A stretch of 64,000 bases of DNA from an uncultured Clostridia bacterium. GTDB taxonomy: Bacteria; Bacillota; Clostridia; TANB77; CAG-508. The notes under the pieces are model-generated. The model was given only the letters and a program-made list of their open reading frames with translations. It did no database searches and was not told the origin of the DNA. Positions 42,152-50,227 of the stretch are shown piece after piece. The DNA lies in NCBI GenBank assembly GCA_934183305.1, contig CAKPSF010000005.1:40180-104179 (forward strand), given 5' to 3'. The first letter of the stretch is position 1; each line of letters begins with the position of its first letter. Position numbers and translations under genes: made by a program.

Positions 42152-43906
42152 TTATCTTATATTTGAATATTTTTCTCTTGCTTCATATGTTGTATGAAGT
42201 AATTTGTGTGCTTTATGGCTTCCTGGCTTTTCTAAATATTCTTTATATAGTTTTTGAATAACTGGATTTTCGTGTGATTTTCTTATTATGCTTTTCTCGT
42301 CTATACTATAAAGTGCATCTGATCTTAGTTTTCTAATATCTATTTCAGCTCTTTGTTTTGAGTTATGTATTGGTTGACCTCCACCCATTACACATCCACC
42401 TGGACATGCCATTATTTCTATAAAACTATATTTAGATTTTCCAGCCTTTATATCGTCCATTATTTTTCTAGCATTTGCTAATCCAGATACTACTGCAATT
42501 TTTATTTCTTTTCCATCTAGATTAATTGTAGCTTCTTTTATTCCAGCACTTCCCCTTATTTCATTAAACTCTATTTTCTTTAATTCTTTACCAGTAACAA
42601 CTTCTGAAACAGTTCTTAATGCCGCTTCCATAACTCCACCTGTTGTTCCAAATATTGCACCTGCGCCAGTTGCTTCCCCCATTGGATCATCAAAACTAGA
42701 ATCTTCCAATGATTTAAAATTAATATGTGCTTGTTTTATCATTCTCGCAAACTCTCTTGTTGTTATTACTGCATCTACATCGTTGTACCCTGCTCCATCC
42801 ATATCTTTTCTTGTAATTTCATATTTTTTAGCTACGCAAGGCATTACAGATACAACCACTATTTTTGCTGGGTCTATTTTGTATTTTTCTGCAAAATATG
42901 ATTTTACTAATGCTCCAAACATTGCTTGTGGTGATTTACAACTTGATAAATGTTGTAATTGTTCAGGATAATTCTTTTCGCAGAAATTAATCCATCCTGG
43001 ACTACAAGAAGTAATCATTGGAAGAACTCCACTATTTTTCATTCTTTGTATAAATTCTGTTCCTTCTTCCATAATTGTTAAGTCTGCACCAGTATTTGTA
43101 TCAAATACTTTATCAAATCCTAATCTTTTTAAAGCTGTAACCATTTTTCCTGTCACATTTGTTCCAATATTCATTCCAAACTCTTCGCCAAGTGCTACTC
43201 TAACAGCTGGAGCAGTTTGAACAACTACATACTTATCTTCATCTTTTAATTGTTTCCATACAAATTCAGTAGAATCTTTTTCGGTTAAAGCTCCTACTGG
43301 GCAACTTTCTATACATTGTCCGCACAAAACACAGTTTACATCTGCTAAACTGCTATCTCCATATGTAGATATACAAGAATCAAATCCTCTATTTATACAG
43401 TCTATTGCACTTATTTGTTGAACATTCTTACATGTTGCAACACATCTTCTACATAATATACATTTATTAAAGTTTCTAACAATAGATGCAGATTTATCAT
43501 CAATATTATGTTTTTGAACTTTTCCGGTATATTTTATTCCAGTAACATTAAATTCTTCTGCTAATTTTTGAAGTTCACAATTTCCGTTTCTAGTACATGT
43601 TAAGCAATCTCTTTGGTGATTAGATAAAATCAAGTCTAAAACCATTCTTCTTGCTTCTATTAATGCCATTGTATTTGTTCTTACAACCATTCCTTCTTCT
43701 GCTTTTTGAATACATGAAGTAACAAAACCTCTTCTTCCTTCAACTTCTACAAGGCACATTCTACAATCGCCTATTTCATTTATTTCTTTTAAAAAACATA
43801 AGGTTGGTATTTCAATATGTGCTTTTTTTGCTGCTTGTAATATTGTTGTTCCCTTTGGAACTTCCACTTGTTTACCATCTATCATTAATTTTATAATATC
43901 AGACAT
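42152..43906 (-). CDS. hydA: [FeFe] hydrogenase catalytic subunit (NADH/ferredoxin-linked, HydA type)
   Basis: The 584-residue subunit forms H2 at a 6-iron H-cluster. N-terminal [2Fe-2S] domain (C37, C48, C51, C65), the His-Cys3 cluster (H97, C101, C104, C110), two [4Fe-4S] ferredoxin motifs (CILCRRCVATC, C149-C159; CVLCGQCIESC, C192-C202), then H-cluster motifs L1 TSCSPGW (C301), L2 MPCVAKK (C356) and L3 ACPGGCVMGGGQ (C500, C504). A small-subunit-like tail follows. With the two genes upstream it forms a HydABC complex that couples NADH, alone or with reduced ferredoxin by electron confurcation, to proton reduction. Confidence 0.97.
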   Translation of the reverse strand: MSDIIKLMIDGKQVEVPKGTTILQAAKKAHIEIPTLCFLKEINEIGDCRMCLVEVEGRRGFVTSCIQKAEEGMVVRTNTMALIEARRMVLDLILSNHQRDCLTCTRNGNCELQKLAEEFNVTGIKYTGKVQKHNIDDKSASIVRNFNKCILCRRCVATCKNVQQISAIDCINRGFDSCISTYGDSSLADVNCVLCGQCIESCPVGALTEKDSTEFVWKQLKDEDKYVVVQTAPAVRVALGEEFGMNIGTNVTGKMVTALKRLGFDKVFDTNTGADLTIMEEGTEFIQRMKNSGVLPMITSCSPGWINFCEKNYPEQLQHLSSCKSPQAMFGALVKSYFAEKYKIDPAKIVVVSVMPCVAKKYEITRKDMDGAGYNDVDAVITTREFARMIKQAHINFKSLEDSSFDDPMGEATGAGAIFGTTGGVMEAALRTVSEVVTGKELKKIEFNEIRGSAGIKEATINLDGKEIKIAVVSGLANARKIMDDIKAGKSKYSFIEIMACPGGCVMGGGQPIHNSKQRAEIDIRKLRSDALYSIDEKSIIRKSHENPVIQKLYKEYLEKPGSHKAHKLLHTTYEAREKYSNIR

Positions 43907-43931
43907 TATTTTCTTCTCCTTTTCTATTTTT

Positions 43932-45791
43932 CTAATTAGATATTGCTTTAAATGGGCACTTACTTACACAAGCTCCACACTTAATACATACATCTGGATT
44001 AATTCTATGTGGTTGCTTTGGTTCTCCAGATATTGCATTTACTGGGCATTGTCTTTTACAAATTCCACATCCTTTGCATAATTCTGGATTAATTTCTATA
44101 TTTGCTAATGCCTTACATTCTCCTGTTGGGCATCTTTTTTCAATTATATGTGCTCTATATTCATCTTTGAAGTATTTTAATGTTGATAATACTGGATTTG
44201 GTGCTGTTTGACCTAATCCACATACAGATGCTTTTTTAATATTTACAGCTAAAGTTTCTAAGTTTTCTAAATCTTCTATTGTTCCATTACCTTCTGTTAT
44301 TTTTCCTAATATTTCATGCATTCTCTTTGTTCCAATTCTACAAGGAGTACATTTTCCACAAGATTCATCTACTGTAAATCCTAAATAGAATTTTGCAAGA
44401 TTTACCATACATTTTGTATCGTCCATTACAATTAGTCCGCCAGAACCCATCATTGAGCCAATTGCTCCTAAAGATTCATAATCTATTGGTGTGTCTAAAT
44501 GCTCTGCTGGTATACATCCTCCTGAAGGTCCACCTGTTTGAGCTGCTTTAAAACCATGCCCATTTGGTATTCCTCCACCAATATCAAATACAATTTCTCT
44601 TAATGTTGTTCCCATTGGTACTTCAACTAATCCAACGTTTACAACATTTCCTCCTAAAGCAAATACTTTAGTTCCTTTTGATGTTGCTGTACCAATACTT
44701 GAATACCATTTGGCACCATTTAATATTATTTTTGTAATGTTTGCATATGTTTCAACATTATTTATTAATGTTGGTTTTTGCCATAAACCTGCATTTGCTG
44801 GAAATGGTGGTTTTAGTCTTGGTTGCCCACGTCTACCTTCTATAGATTCAAGAAGTGCTGTTTCTTCTCCACATACAAAAGCCCCTGCTCCAAGTCTTAT
44901 TTCTAGGTCAAAGCTAAAGTTTGTTCCCCATATATTTTTTCCAAGTATTCCGTATTCTCTTGCTTGGTCTATTGCCTTTTGGAATCTTTGCACAGCTATT
45001 GGGTATTCTGCTCTAACATATATATACCCCTTATCTGCTCCAATTGCATATCCTGCAATCATCATAGCCTCTATAATACAGTGAGGATCTCCCTCTAATA
45101 TGCTTCTATCCATAAATGCTCCTGGATCTCCTTCGTCTGCATTACATACAACATATTTTTGGTCTCCTTCTGCCATTTTTGTAAACATCCACTTTTTGCC
45201 TGTTGGGAAACCTGCTCCTCCTCTACCTCTTAATCCAGATTCTAGTACCTCATTTATTACATCATCTTGAGTCATTGAGGTTAAAACTTTTTCTAAAGCT
45301 TTATATCCGTCAAATGCTATATATTCATCTATACATTCAGGATTTATTATTCCACAGTTTTTAAGTGCAATTCTTTGTTGTTTTTTATAAAAGTTTAATT
45401 CATCTAATCTATCAACTAATGTTCCGTCTATATCTTTACAAAGTAATCTTTCAACTTTTTTTCCTTCTATAATATGTGTATTGATTATTTCTTCACAATC
45501 TTCTGGTGAAACCATTGCATAAAATGTATCCTCTGGTCTAATTATTACTATTGGGCCTTTAGCGCAAAGTCCAAAACAACCAGTTTGAATTACTCTTACA
45601 TTTTCAATATTTTTTTCCTTTAATATTCTTCTAAACTCTTCAATTATTTTAGGTGATTTTGAAGATGTACAACCAGTTCCTCTACAAACTAATATATGTT
45701 TTTCTCTTGTATTAGCATTTAAGTTTACACGTAAATCAAGTTCTTTTCTTTTTTCTTCTCTTATTTTATTTATCTCTTCTAGAGTTTTCAT
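43932..45791 (-). CDS. hydB: NuoF-like diaphorase subunit of the hydrogenase (HydB type)
   Basis: The 619-residue flavoprotein has an N-terminal thioredoxin-like [2Fe-2S] domain (CRGTGCTSSKSPK ... TGCFGLCAKGP), the NuoF core with FMN/NADH sites (GRGGAGFPTGKKW, NADEGDPGAFMDR, GAGAFVCGEETALLES), the ESCGKCTPCRIGT cluster site and a C-terminal pair of [4Fe-4S] motifs (CKGCGICKRQC, CIKCGACVSKC). It oxidises NADH and passes electrons to HydA. The gene is 25 bp upstream of hydA and 18 bp after hydC; RBS TTGGAGG. Confidence 0.96.
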   Translation of the reverse strand: MKTLEEINKIREEKRKELDLRVNLNANTREKHILVCRGTGCTSSKSPKIIEEFRRILKEKNIENVRVIQTGCFGLCAKGPIVIIRPEDTFYAMVSPEDCEEIINTHIIEGKKVERLLCKDIDGTLVDRLDELNFYKKQQRIALKNCGIINPECIDEYIAFDGYKALEKVLTSMTQDDVINEVLESGLRGRGGAGFPTGKKWMFTKMAEGDQKYVVCNADEGDPGAFMDRSILEGDPHCIIEAMMIAGYAIGADKGYIYVRAEYPIAVQRFQKAIDQAREYGILGKNIWGTNFSFDLEIRLGAGAFVCGEETALLESIEGRRGQPRLKPPFPANAGLWQKPTLINNVETYANITKIILNGAKWYSSIGTATSKGTKVFALGGNVVNVGLVEVPMGTTLREIVFDIGGGIPNGHGFKAAQTGGPSGGCIPAEHLDTPIDYESLGAIGSMMGSGGLIVMDDTKCMVNLAKFYLGFTVDESCGKCTPCRIGTKRMHEILGKITEGNGTIEDLENLETLAVNIKKASVCGLGQTAPNPVLSTLKYFKDEYRAHIIEKRCPTGECKALANIEINPELCKGCGICKRQCPVNAISGEPKQPHRINPDVCIKCGACVSKCPFKAISN

Positions 45792-45809
45792 TTATACCTC
45801 CAAATAATA

Positions 45810-46301
45810 TTATTCTTTATCTTTATATTCAGCAATTACCTTTTTCATTAATTCTGGTGTTGCTTTTCCATAAACTTCATCATTCACTGTAAATACTGGT
45901 GCTAGTCCACAAGCTCCTATACATCTTGTTGCTTCTAATGAAAACTTGCCATCTTCTGTTGTTTCTCCTTCTTTAATTTTTAGTGCTTCTTTTGCTGTGT
46001 CTAATAGTTTCTCTGAACCTTTAACAAAGCATGCTGTGCCTAAGCACACAGCTATGTTATATTTTCCCTTTGGTTTTAATGTAAATCTTGAGTAAAAAGT
46101 TATAACTCCATAAATTTCTGCCATCTCCATACCTAAATAGTTAGATATTACAAGTTGTGCTTTTTCTGGAATGTAACCATAATACTCTTGTACTTCATTT
46201 AAGATTTGTATTAAGTTACTTTTGTTCTTTTCATACTTATTAAGTATTTCTTCTAATTTTTCGTCTTTACTGCCACATTGGCATTTGCAAGTTTCACTCA
46301 T
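45810..46301 (-). CDS. hydC: NuoE-like subunit of the hydrogenase (HydC type)
   Basis: The 163-residue protein has the NuoE thioredoxin-like fold with a [2Fe-2S] cluster bound by CLGTACFVKG and TRCIGACGLAP. A Cys-rich N-terminus (SETCKCQCGSKDE) precedes the helical domain (LIQILNEVQEYYGYIPEKAQ). GGGAGG six bases upstream supports the ATG at 46301 over an in-frame upstream codon. It is the first gene of hydCBA, driven by TTGATA-17-TACAAT. Confidence 0.95.
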   Translation of the reverse strand: MSETCKCQCGSKDEKLEEILNKYEKNKSNLIQILNEVQEYYGYIPEKAQLVISNYLGMEMAEIYGVITFYSRFTLKPKGKYNIAVCLGTACFVKGSEKLLDTAKEALKIKEGETTEDGKFSLEATRCIGACGLAPVFTVNDEVYGKATPELMKKVIAEYKDKE

Positions 46302-46331
46302 GTTAATCCTCCCTTTCTTAAACATATGTTA

Positions 46332-46360
46332 ATTGTATCAGATAGTTGTTTTTTTATCAA
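46332..46360 (-). promoter_or_regulatory. Sigma-A promoter of the hydrogenase operon
   Basis: On the minus strand TTGATA (46355-46360), 17 bases, TACAAT (46332-46337), 31 bases before the start codon of hydC. No Rex-type operator could be recognised with confidence. Confidence 0.7.
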
Positions 46361-46423
46361 CACAAATTTTATATTATTATTTATTTTCCATAAATTCCAT
46401 ATTATTGTAAAGTCTAAACAATA

Positions 46424-46458
46424 TTAAAGAGCCACGAAAATTTTTCGTAGCCCTCTTG
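46424..46458 (-). terminator. Terminator after the orphan gene at 46471
   Basis: On the minus strand AAGAGGGCTACGAAAA pairs with TTTTCGTGGCTCTTT with one mismatch and one G-U; the U-run after it is short. Confidence 0.6.
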
Positions 46459-46470
46459 GGTTTTAAATGA

Positions 46471-47451
46471 TTAAGCTTTTTTAGCCATACTAAGATAGCG
46501 TATTGCATCATCTTTCGACCATGCATGTATTCCCCTATCATATTTTGTAACACGTTCATCAGCAAAGATATTCATGTTAAATGGCTTAAAGTTATCATGC
46601 CATTCAAGTACAATTACTTTGCGCTTGAATCGAATCGATATGGTTCCTTGATTTGTTTTATAACAATACCATATCTTTTCTTTTTGAGATTCTTCGTCAT
46701 ATTCCTTTCTGACTTCTACTTCTGGTTTTCCATCATAAATTGCATCAATGATTTGGGATGCTCTTTTCATGTTTACTTCAGTAGTGAACTGTTCATTGCA
46801 CATGCAATGTACTTTCTCAAGATTGTCATTTTCTGTGATGAGGCAGTTTTCAATATCTTTCAATGTGAATCTTTCTCCACACACAGCGCAGACATCATCT
46901 TCACTTGGAATATGAACCTCTTTTCCAGTAGAAATCTCGATATTTCCATCGATTTCAACCACATTTGCTTCATTTATTAACCAGTCTTCAATTGGTACAT
47001 TTTCTGCAAAGTAAATGTGGCCATTGGAAGAAAGCACATATTTTCCATACAGCAAAAATTTATGCAATTCCATTTTCATAAAAGCTGCTTGTTTTCTGTA
47101 AATAAGCACTGCTTTTAATTTTTCCAATTCTCCTCCATTTGCAACTTTTTCGATTGCATCTTTTGAATCGTAGATTTCTCGACGAACGCAAAATGGTTTC
47201 GGTTCATAGCAAACCTCTACTAAGAAAGTGTCTGCTCTCCTATCAGCGTTTGCCTTCAGCGCTTGATAATAAACAAAATTGCTTTCGCTTATTATCGGAT
47301 GTCCATAGGTATCAAAAGCAATTGGTTTTACATCTCTGCCACCAATTGTAATTTTGATTTTAGTCTTATCCGGATAGGCTAATTTATTCAGCCTAATTAT
47401 CCCAAGACCACTTCCTCTAAAGCTCCGTATCGTGTGAATTTCGCTAATCAT
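46471..47451 (-). CDS. Orphan protein with CxxC pairs, unknown
   Basis: The 326-residue protein has two Cys pairs in a possible zinc ribbon, DVCAVCGERF and VHCMCNEQF (about residues 187-220), between an N-terminal beta-rich part (LNKLAYPDKTKIKITIGGRD) and a C-terminal domain (IWYCYKTNQGTISIRFKRK). Codon use and base composition are visibly less AT-rich than the hydrogenase genes next to it, suggesting acquisition from outside. It has a good promoter, a long structured leader and a terminator of its own. I do not recognise the family; phage or plasmid origin is possible. Confidence 0.65.
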   Translation of the reverse strand: MISEIHTIRSFRGSGLGIIRLNKLAYPDKTKIKITIGGRDVKPIAFDTYGHPIISESNFVYYQALKANADRRADTFLVEVCYEPKPFCVRREIYDSKDAIEKVANGGELEKLKAVLIYRKQAAFMKMELHKFLLYGKYVLSSNGHIYFAENVPIEDWLINEANVVEIDGNIEISTGKEVHIPSEDDVCAVCGERFTLKDIENCLITENDNLEKVHCMCNEQFTTEVNMKRASQIIDAIYDGKPEVEVRKEYDEESQKEKIWYCYKTNQGTISIRFKRKVIVLEWHDNFKPFNMNIFADERVTKYDRGIHAWSKDDAIRYLSMAKKA

Positions 47452-47480
47452 AATGGCACTCCTTCTTATTTTTTAGTTTT

Positions 47481-47550
47481 ATTTACTTAAAACCCATCTA
47501 CCTCCCTTAGTTTTTATTTGGCAATAGCCTTATAGAGGTTTTAAAGTAAA
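47481..47550 (-). promoter_or_regulatory. Structured 5' leader of the orphan gene
   Basis: The transcribed leader contains near-complementary ends (TTTACTTTAAAACCTCTA on the minus strand against TAGATGGGTTTTAAGTAAA) that enclose about 35 bases including GGCTATTGCC and AAGGGAGG. It could be a cis-regulatory RNA; it matches no riboswitch class I can name. Confidence 0.45.
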
Positions 47551-47566
47551 TAACTCATGTCTAAAT

Positions 47567-47595
47567 ATTATATCACTATTTACATAATATTGCAA
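47567..47595 (-). promoter_or_regulatory. Sigma-A promoter of the orphan gene at 46471
   Basis: On the minus strand TTGCAA (47590-47595), 17 bases, TATAAT (47567-47572), followed by about 110 bases of leader. Confidence 0.75.
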
Positions 47596-47659
47596 ATTCG
47601 CACCATTAACTTAAAAATGTATATGAAAATTATTCATATACATTTCTAAAAAATCTTTA

Positions 47660-47734
47660 TGGCTGGGGTACTGTGATTCGAACACAGGAATGTCGGAGTC
47701 AGAGTCCGATGCCTTACCGCTTGGCGATACCCCA
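47660..47734 (-). tRNA. tRNA-Gln, anticodon CUG
   Basis: A complete cloverleaf of 75 bases with encoded CCA: acceptor TGGGGTA/TACCCCA, D arm with AGCGGTAAGGC, anticodon stem TCGGA/TCCGA around loop CTCTGAC (anticodon CTG, reading CAG), and T arm CTGTG-TTCGAAT-CACAG. No other tRNA is adjacent. Confidence 0.95.
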
Positions 47735-47825
47735 ATGTTTCGGTTTTATATATAATAGCACATTTAGCATAATAATTCTATATTTTTAGTTAAAAATATA
47801 ATAAAATTGTATTTACAAATATATA

Positions 47826-47860
47826 TTGTATACCAAAAATTATCGATTTTTTCTATGCAA
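47826..47860. repeat. 35-bp palindromic repeat F, copy 2
   Basis: TTGTATA and TATGCAA arms (one G-T pair) with an inner AAAAAT/ATTTTT pair. It has the same length and layout as 50877-50911 and, like it, abuts TAAAAAATGA of a minus-strand terminator. Confidence 0.7.
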
Positions 47861-47861
47861 T

Positions 47862-47894
47862 AAAAAATGAGCCTATACTTATAGACTCATTTTT
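47862..47894 (-). terminator. Terminator of the 87-residue membrane protein gene
   Basis: Arms 47863-47877 and 47880-47894 (15 positions, one G-U) with a tight loop; six T follow on the minus strand. Confidence 0.8.
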
Positions 47895-47897
47895 AGA

Positions 47898-48161
47898 TTA
47901 CTTAAGAATAGCATCTACAAAAAGAATTATAAGAAGTGGAATGGGCTGAATAATCTCCAATGCCAAGTATGCCAGCAACTTATTAGGTGCTTCTGAACAA
48001 AGAACATACATAAGATTGCATGTTGCATACAATACTACAGACGCATATGATAAAATACCATACTTTCCTACTGCAGCACAAGAAGCAAGAAGAATTGTGA
48101 ATAACACCATTCCCCCAAATGCTATTTTCCGAACATAATCTTTTAAGTCAGTTTTTTTCAC
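47898..48161 (-). CDS. Small three-helix membrane protein, unknown
   Basis: The 87-residue product (MKKTDLKDYVRKIAFGGMV) has three hydrophobic segments (about 14-34, 36-54, 62-86) and little outside the membrane. The start is GTG at 48161 with GGAGG seven bases upstream. It is monocistronic with consensus promoter and terminator. I do not recognise a family. Confidence 0.65.
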   Translation of the reverse strand: MKKTDLKDYVRKIAFGGMVLFTILLASCAAVGKYGILSYASVVLYATCNLMYVLCSEAPNKLLAYLALEIIQPIPLLIILFVDAILK

Positions 48162-48204
48162 AACAAGACCTCCTAATAATAGTTTATTAACTAACTATAT
48201 TTCC

Positions 48205-48233
48205 ATTATATCACATTGTTTTAAATATTTCAA
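48205..48233 (-). promoter_or_regulatory. Sigma-A promoter of the 87-residue membrane protein
   Basis: On the minus strand TTGAAA (48228-48233), 17 bases, TATAAT (48205-48210). Confidence 0.7.
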
Positions 48234-48310
48234 TTTCTATATATAAGTTATTTATGAGTTTTCTAGTAACTTCCAAGGTTTCGACATTTTTAGATACATA
48301 TATAATTCCA

Positions 48311-48991
48311 CTAGAATTTAATTTGACATTTTATTCTATTATATTCATCAATATCAACTATATATTTTTTTATAATCTCTTCAAATTTTTTTGAATGTGT
48401 TTTATATTTTAAATGTGCAAATTGATGTATTAAGATGCATTCTATTATTTGCCTGCTATATTTTACTATATCTGGATTTATTGTAATTATCCCTTCTTCA
48501 GTTATACAGTCCGCCATTTTATTGTCAATTCTTTTAATTTCATAATTTTCTGGTGCAAAACCTAATTGTTTTCTTATTTTTTCCATTATTAATTCAATTT
48601 CTTTATTAGCAACTAAATCATATAGTTTTTCTATTAATTTTACTAAAATTTCATCTCTGTTAAGTTTTTTATATTTATTAGGTAAACAGATTTTTATATT
48701 TTTTCCTTCTACTGTTAAGGTAGGTTTTTTTAGATTTTTATAATTTATTTTAACTTTACAATCTTCCCCTAATAATTTTACTACTTCATTTCTTATATAT
48801 TCTTTCTCGTGATTCTTTTGATATTCTTCTATTTTGTTTAATATCCATTTTTTCTTTTCTTCAATAATATTTTGTATTTCATTACCAGAATAATACCATG
48901 GGGCACTTACTACAACTTCTCCGTTTTGAACTGATAAGTATAATTCATTATTATAATTTTTATTTACTGTATATGATATTACATTTTTCAT
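48311..48991 (-). CDS. YgjP/DUF45-like metallohydrolase with altered HExxH motif
   Basis: The 226-residue protein follows the YgjP (DUF45/WLM-like) pattern: N-terminal beta sheet (SYTVNKNYNNELYLSV ... VVVSAPWYYSGNEIQ), middle helices (IEEKKKWILNKIEEY, MEKIRKQLGF) and the metal motif region ILIHQFAHLKYKTHSKKF. The family motif is HELAH; here it is H189-Q-F-A-H193, so the general-base Glu is Gln190 and activity is doubtful. The gene has a TTGACA-17-TATAAT promoter overlapped by a dyad and a LexA-like box. Confidence 0.75.
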   Translation of the reverse strand: MKNVISYTVNKNYNNELYLSVQNGEVVVSAPWYYSGNEIQNIIEEKKKWILNKIEEYQKNHEKEYIRNEVVKLLGEDCKVKINYKNLKKPTLTVEGKNIKICLPNKYKKLNRDEILVKLIEKLYDLVANKEIELIMEKIRKQLGFAPENYEIKRIDNKMADCITEEGIITINPDIVKYSRQIIECILIHQFAHLKYKTHSKKFEEIIKKYIVDIDEYNRIKCQIKF

Positions 48992-49017
48992 TTTTTAGCC
49001 CCCTATATTTATCTTTT

Positions 49018-49031
49018 AGAACCTCTGTTCG
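49018..49031 (-). promoter_or_regulatory. LexA-box-like operator
   Basis: CGAACAGAGGTTCT on the minus strand matches the Gram-positive LexA (DinR) consensus CGAAC-N4-GTTCG at 9 of 10 half-site positions. It lies just downstream of the -10 box of the YgjP-like gene. Confidence 0.45.
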
Positions 49032-49037
49032 TTTATT

Positions 49038-49066
49038 ATTATACAAACACTTTTTCGGTTTGTCAA
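49038..49066 (-). promoter_or_regulatory. Consensus sigma-A promoter of the YgjP-like gene
   Basis: On the minus strand TTGACA (49061-49066), 17 bases, TATAAT (49038-49043). An 11-bp inverted repeat (AACACTTTTTC and GAAAAAGTGTT) has one arm in the spacer and the other about 30 bases upstream. Confidence 0.75.
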
Positions 49067-49125
49067 TACTTTTTATAAAAAAGATAGAAAAAGTGTTCGC
49101 ATTTTTTATAAAGTAATTGTACATT

Positions 49126-49152
49126 AAAAGGCAGGTATAAAACCTGCCTTTT
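49126..49152 (-). terminator. Terminator of ldh
   Basis: Perfect 10-bp arms 49126-49135 and 49143-49152 with a 7-nt loop; the U-run is the T-rich end of the stem. Confidence 0.75.
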
Positions 49153-49167
49153 ACATCTCTTTAATGA

Positions 49168-50121
49168 TTATAATATTTCTTTTCTTATTTCTTGCATATA
49201 TTCACTTAATATCTTACAACTTTCATCTAGCTTTGCTTGATCTTTATTTGATAAATCCAATTCAAGTAATTCTCTTGCACCATTGCTATTTATTATAGCT
49301 GGCATTCCAATGTATATGTCTTTATGTCCATACTCTCCATTTAAGTAAGCAGAAACTGTTAAAATTTCATTTGTATTATTTAATATATTTTTAACTATTC
49401 TTGCTAATCCAATGCCTATACCATAATAAGTTGCTTTTTTTCTATTTATTATCTCATATGCAGAATCTCTTACTTCTACATATATTTTATCTAAATCTGC
49501 AAAATCTCTTTCACTATCTTTCATTATATCTATCATTCTTTTGCACCCTACATATGCGTGTTCCCATGGAACAAATGATGAATCTCCATGCTCTCCCATA
49601 ACATATGCATGTATATTTTTACTAGATACATTTAAATATTTTCCAATTTGATATCTTAATCTTGATGTATCTAGTGCTGTTCCAGAACCTATAACTTTAT
49701 TTGTTGGAAATCCTGAAACTTCTTGAACAACTTTAGTCATTATATCTACTGGATTTGATGCTATTAAAAATATTCCTTTAAATCCACTTTCTACTATTTG
49801 TGTTGTTATATCTTTCATTATTTTAGCATTTGCTTGTGATAACTCTAATCTTGTTTGACCTGGTTTTTGGTTTAATCCTGCTGTTATAACAACTATATCT
49901 GCATCTTTACATTCTGAATAATCTCCTGATTTTACCACCATATGACTTGGTGAACAAGGTATTCCATCTGATAGATCCATCGCTTCACCTTCTGCTTTGT
50001 CTTTTAATACATCTATTAATACTAATTCATTAACACCAATGCCTTGATTGACAATTGCATATGCCATACTCATTCCTACAAATCCTGTACCTACTAATAC
50101 TACCTTTCTTTTTTCTATCAT
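49168..50121 (-). CDS. ldh: L-lactate dehydrogenase
   Basis: The 317-residue NAD-dependent enzyme reduces pyruvate to lactate. The Rossmann motif VVLVGTGFVGMSMA, substrate-binding TAGLNQKPGQTRLEL (Arg), SNPVDIMT, the catalytic Asp/His region GSGTALDTSRLRY and GEHGDSSFVPW, and the C-terminal helix are all present. Q at the specificity loop (GLNQKPGQTR) favours lactate over malate dehydrogenase. AAAGGTGA precedes the ATG at 50121. The promoter lies within the upstream gene's terminator. Confidence 0.95.
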   Translation of the reverse strand: MIEKRKVVLVGTGFVGMSMAYAIVNQGIGVNELVLIDVLKDKAEGEAMDLSDGIPCSPSHMVVKSGDYSECKDADIVVITAGLNQKPGQTRLELSQANAKIMKDITTQIVESGFKGIFLIASNPVDIMTKVVQEVSGFPTNKVIGSGTALDTSRLRYQIGKYLNVSSKNIHAYVMGEHGDSSFVPWEHAYVGCKRMIDIMKDSERDFADLDKIYVEVRDSAYEIINRKKATYYGIGIGLARIVKNILNNTNEILTVSAYLNGEYGHKDIYIGMPAIINSNGARELLELDLSNKDQAKLDESCKILSEYMQEIRKEIL

Positions 50122-50159
50122 AAAAATCACCTTTCTTTTCTTTATTTTCCCAATAAAAA

Positions 50160-50202
50160 ATTATACCACTTTATTGCATCTAATTCAACAATAAGGTGGT
50201 AT
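50160..50202 (-). promoter_or_regulatory. ldh promoter embedded in the Nudix terminator
   Basis: On the minus strand TTGAAT (50183-50188), 17 bases, TATAAT (50160-50165). The same DNA forms a 14-position inverted repeat (50163-50176 with 50189-50202) followed by a T-run, so the -35 box is in the terminator loop and the -10 box in its 3' arm. Confidence 0.7.
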
Positions 50203-50227
50203 TTTTCAAATTATTTTTAATTTTATA

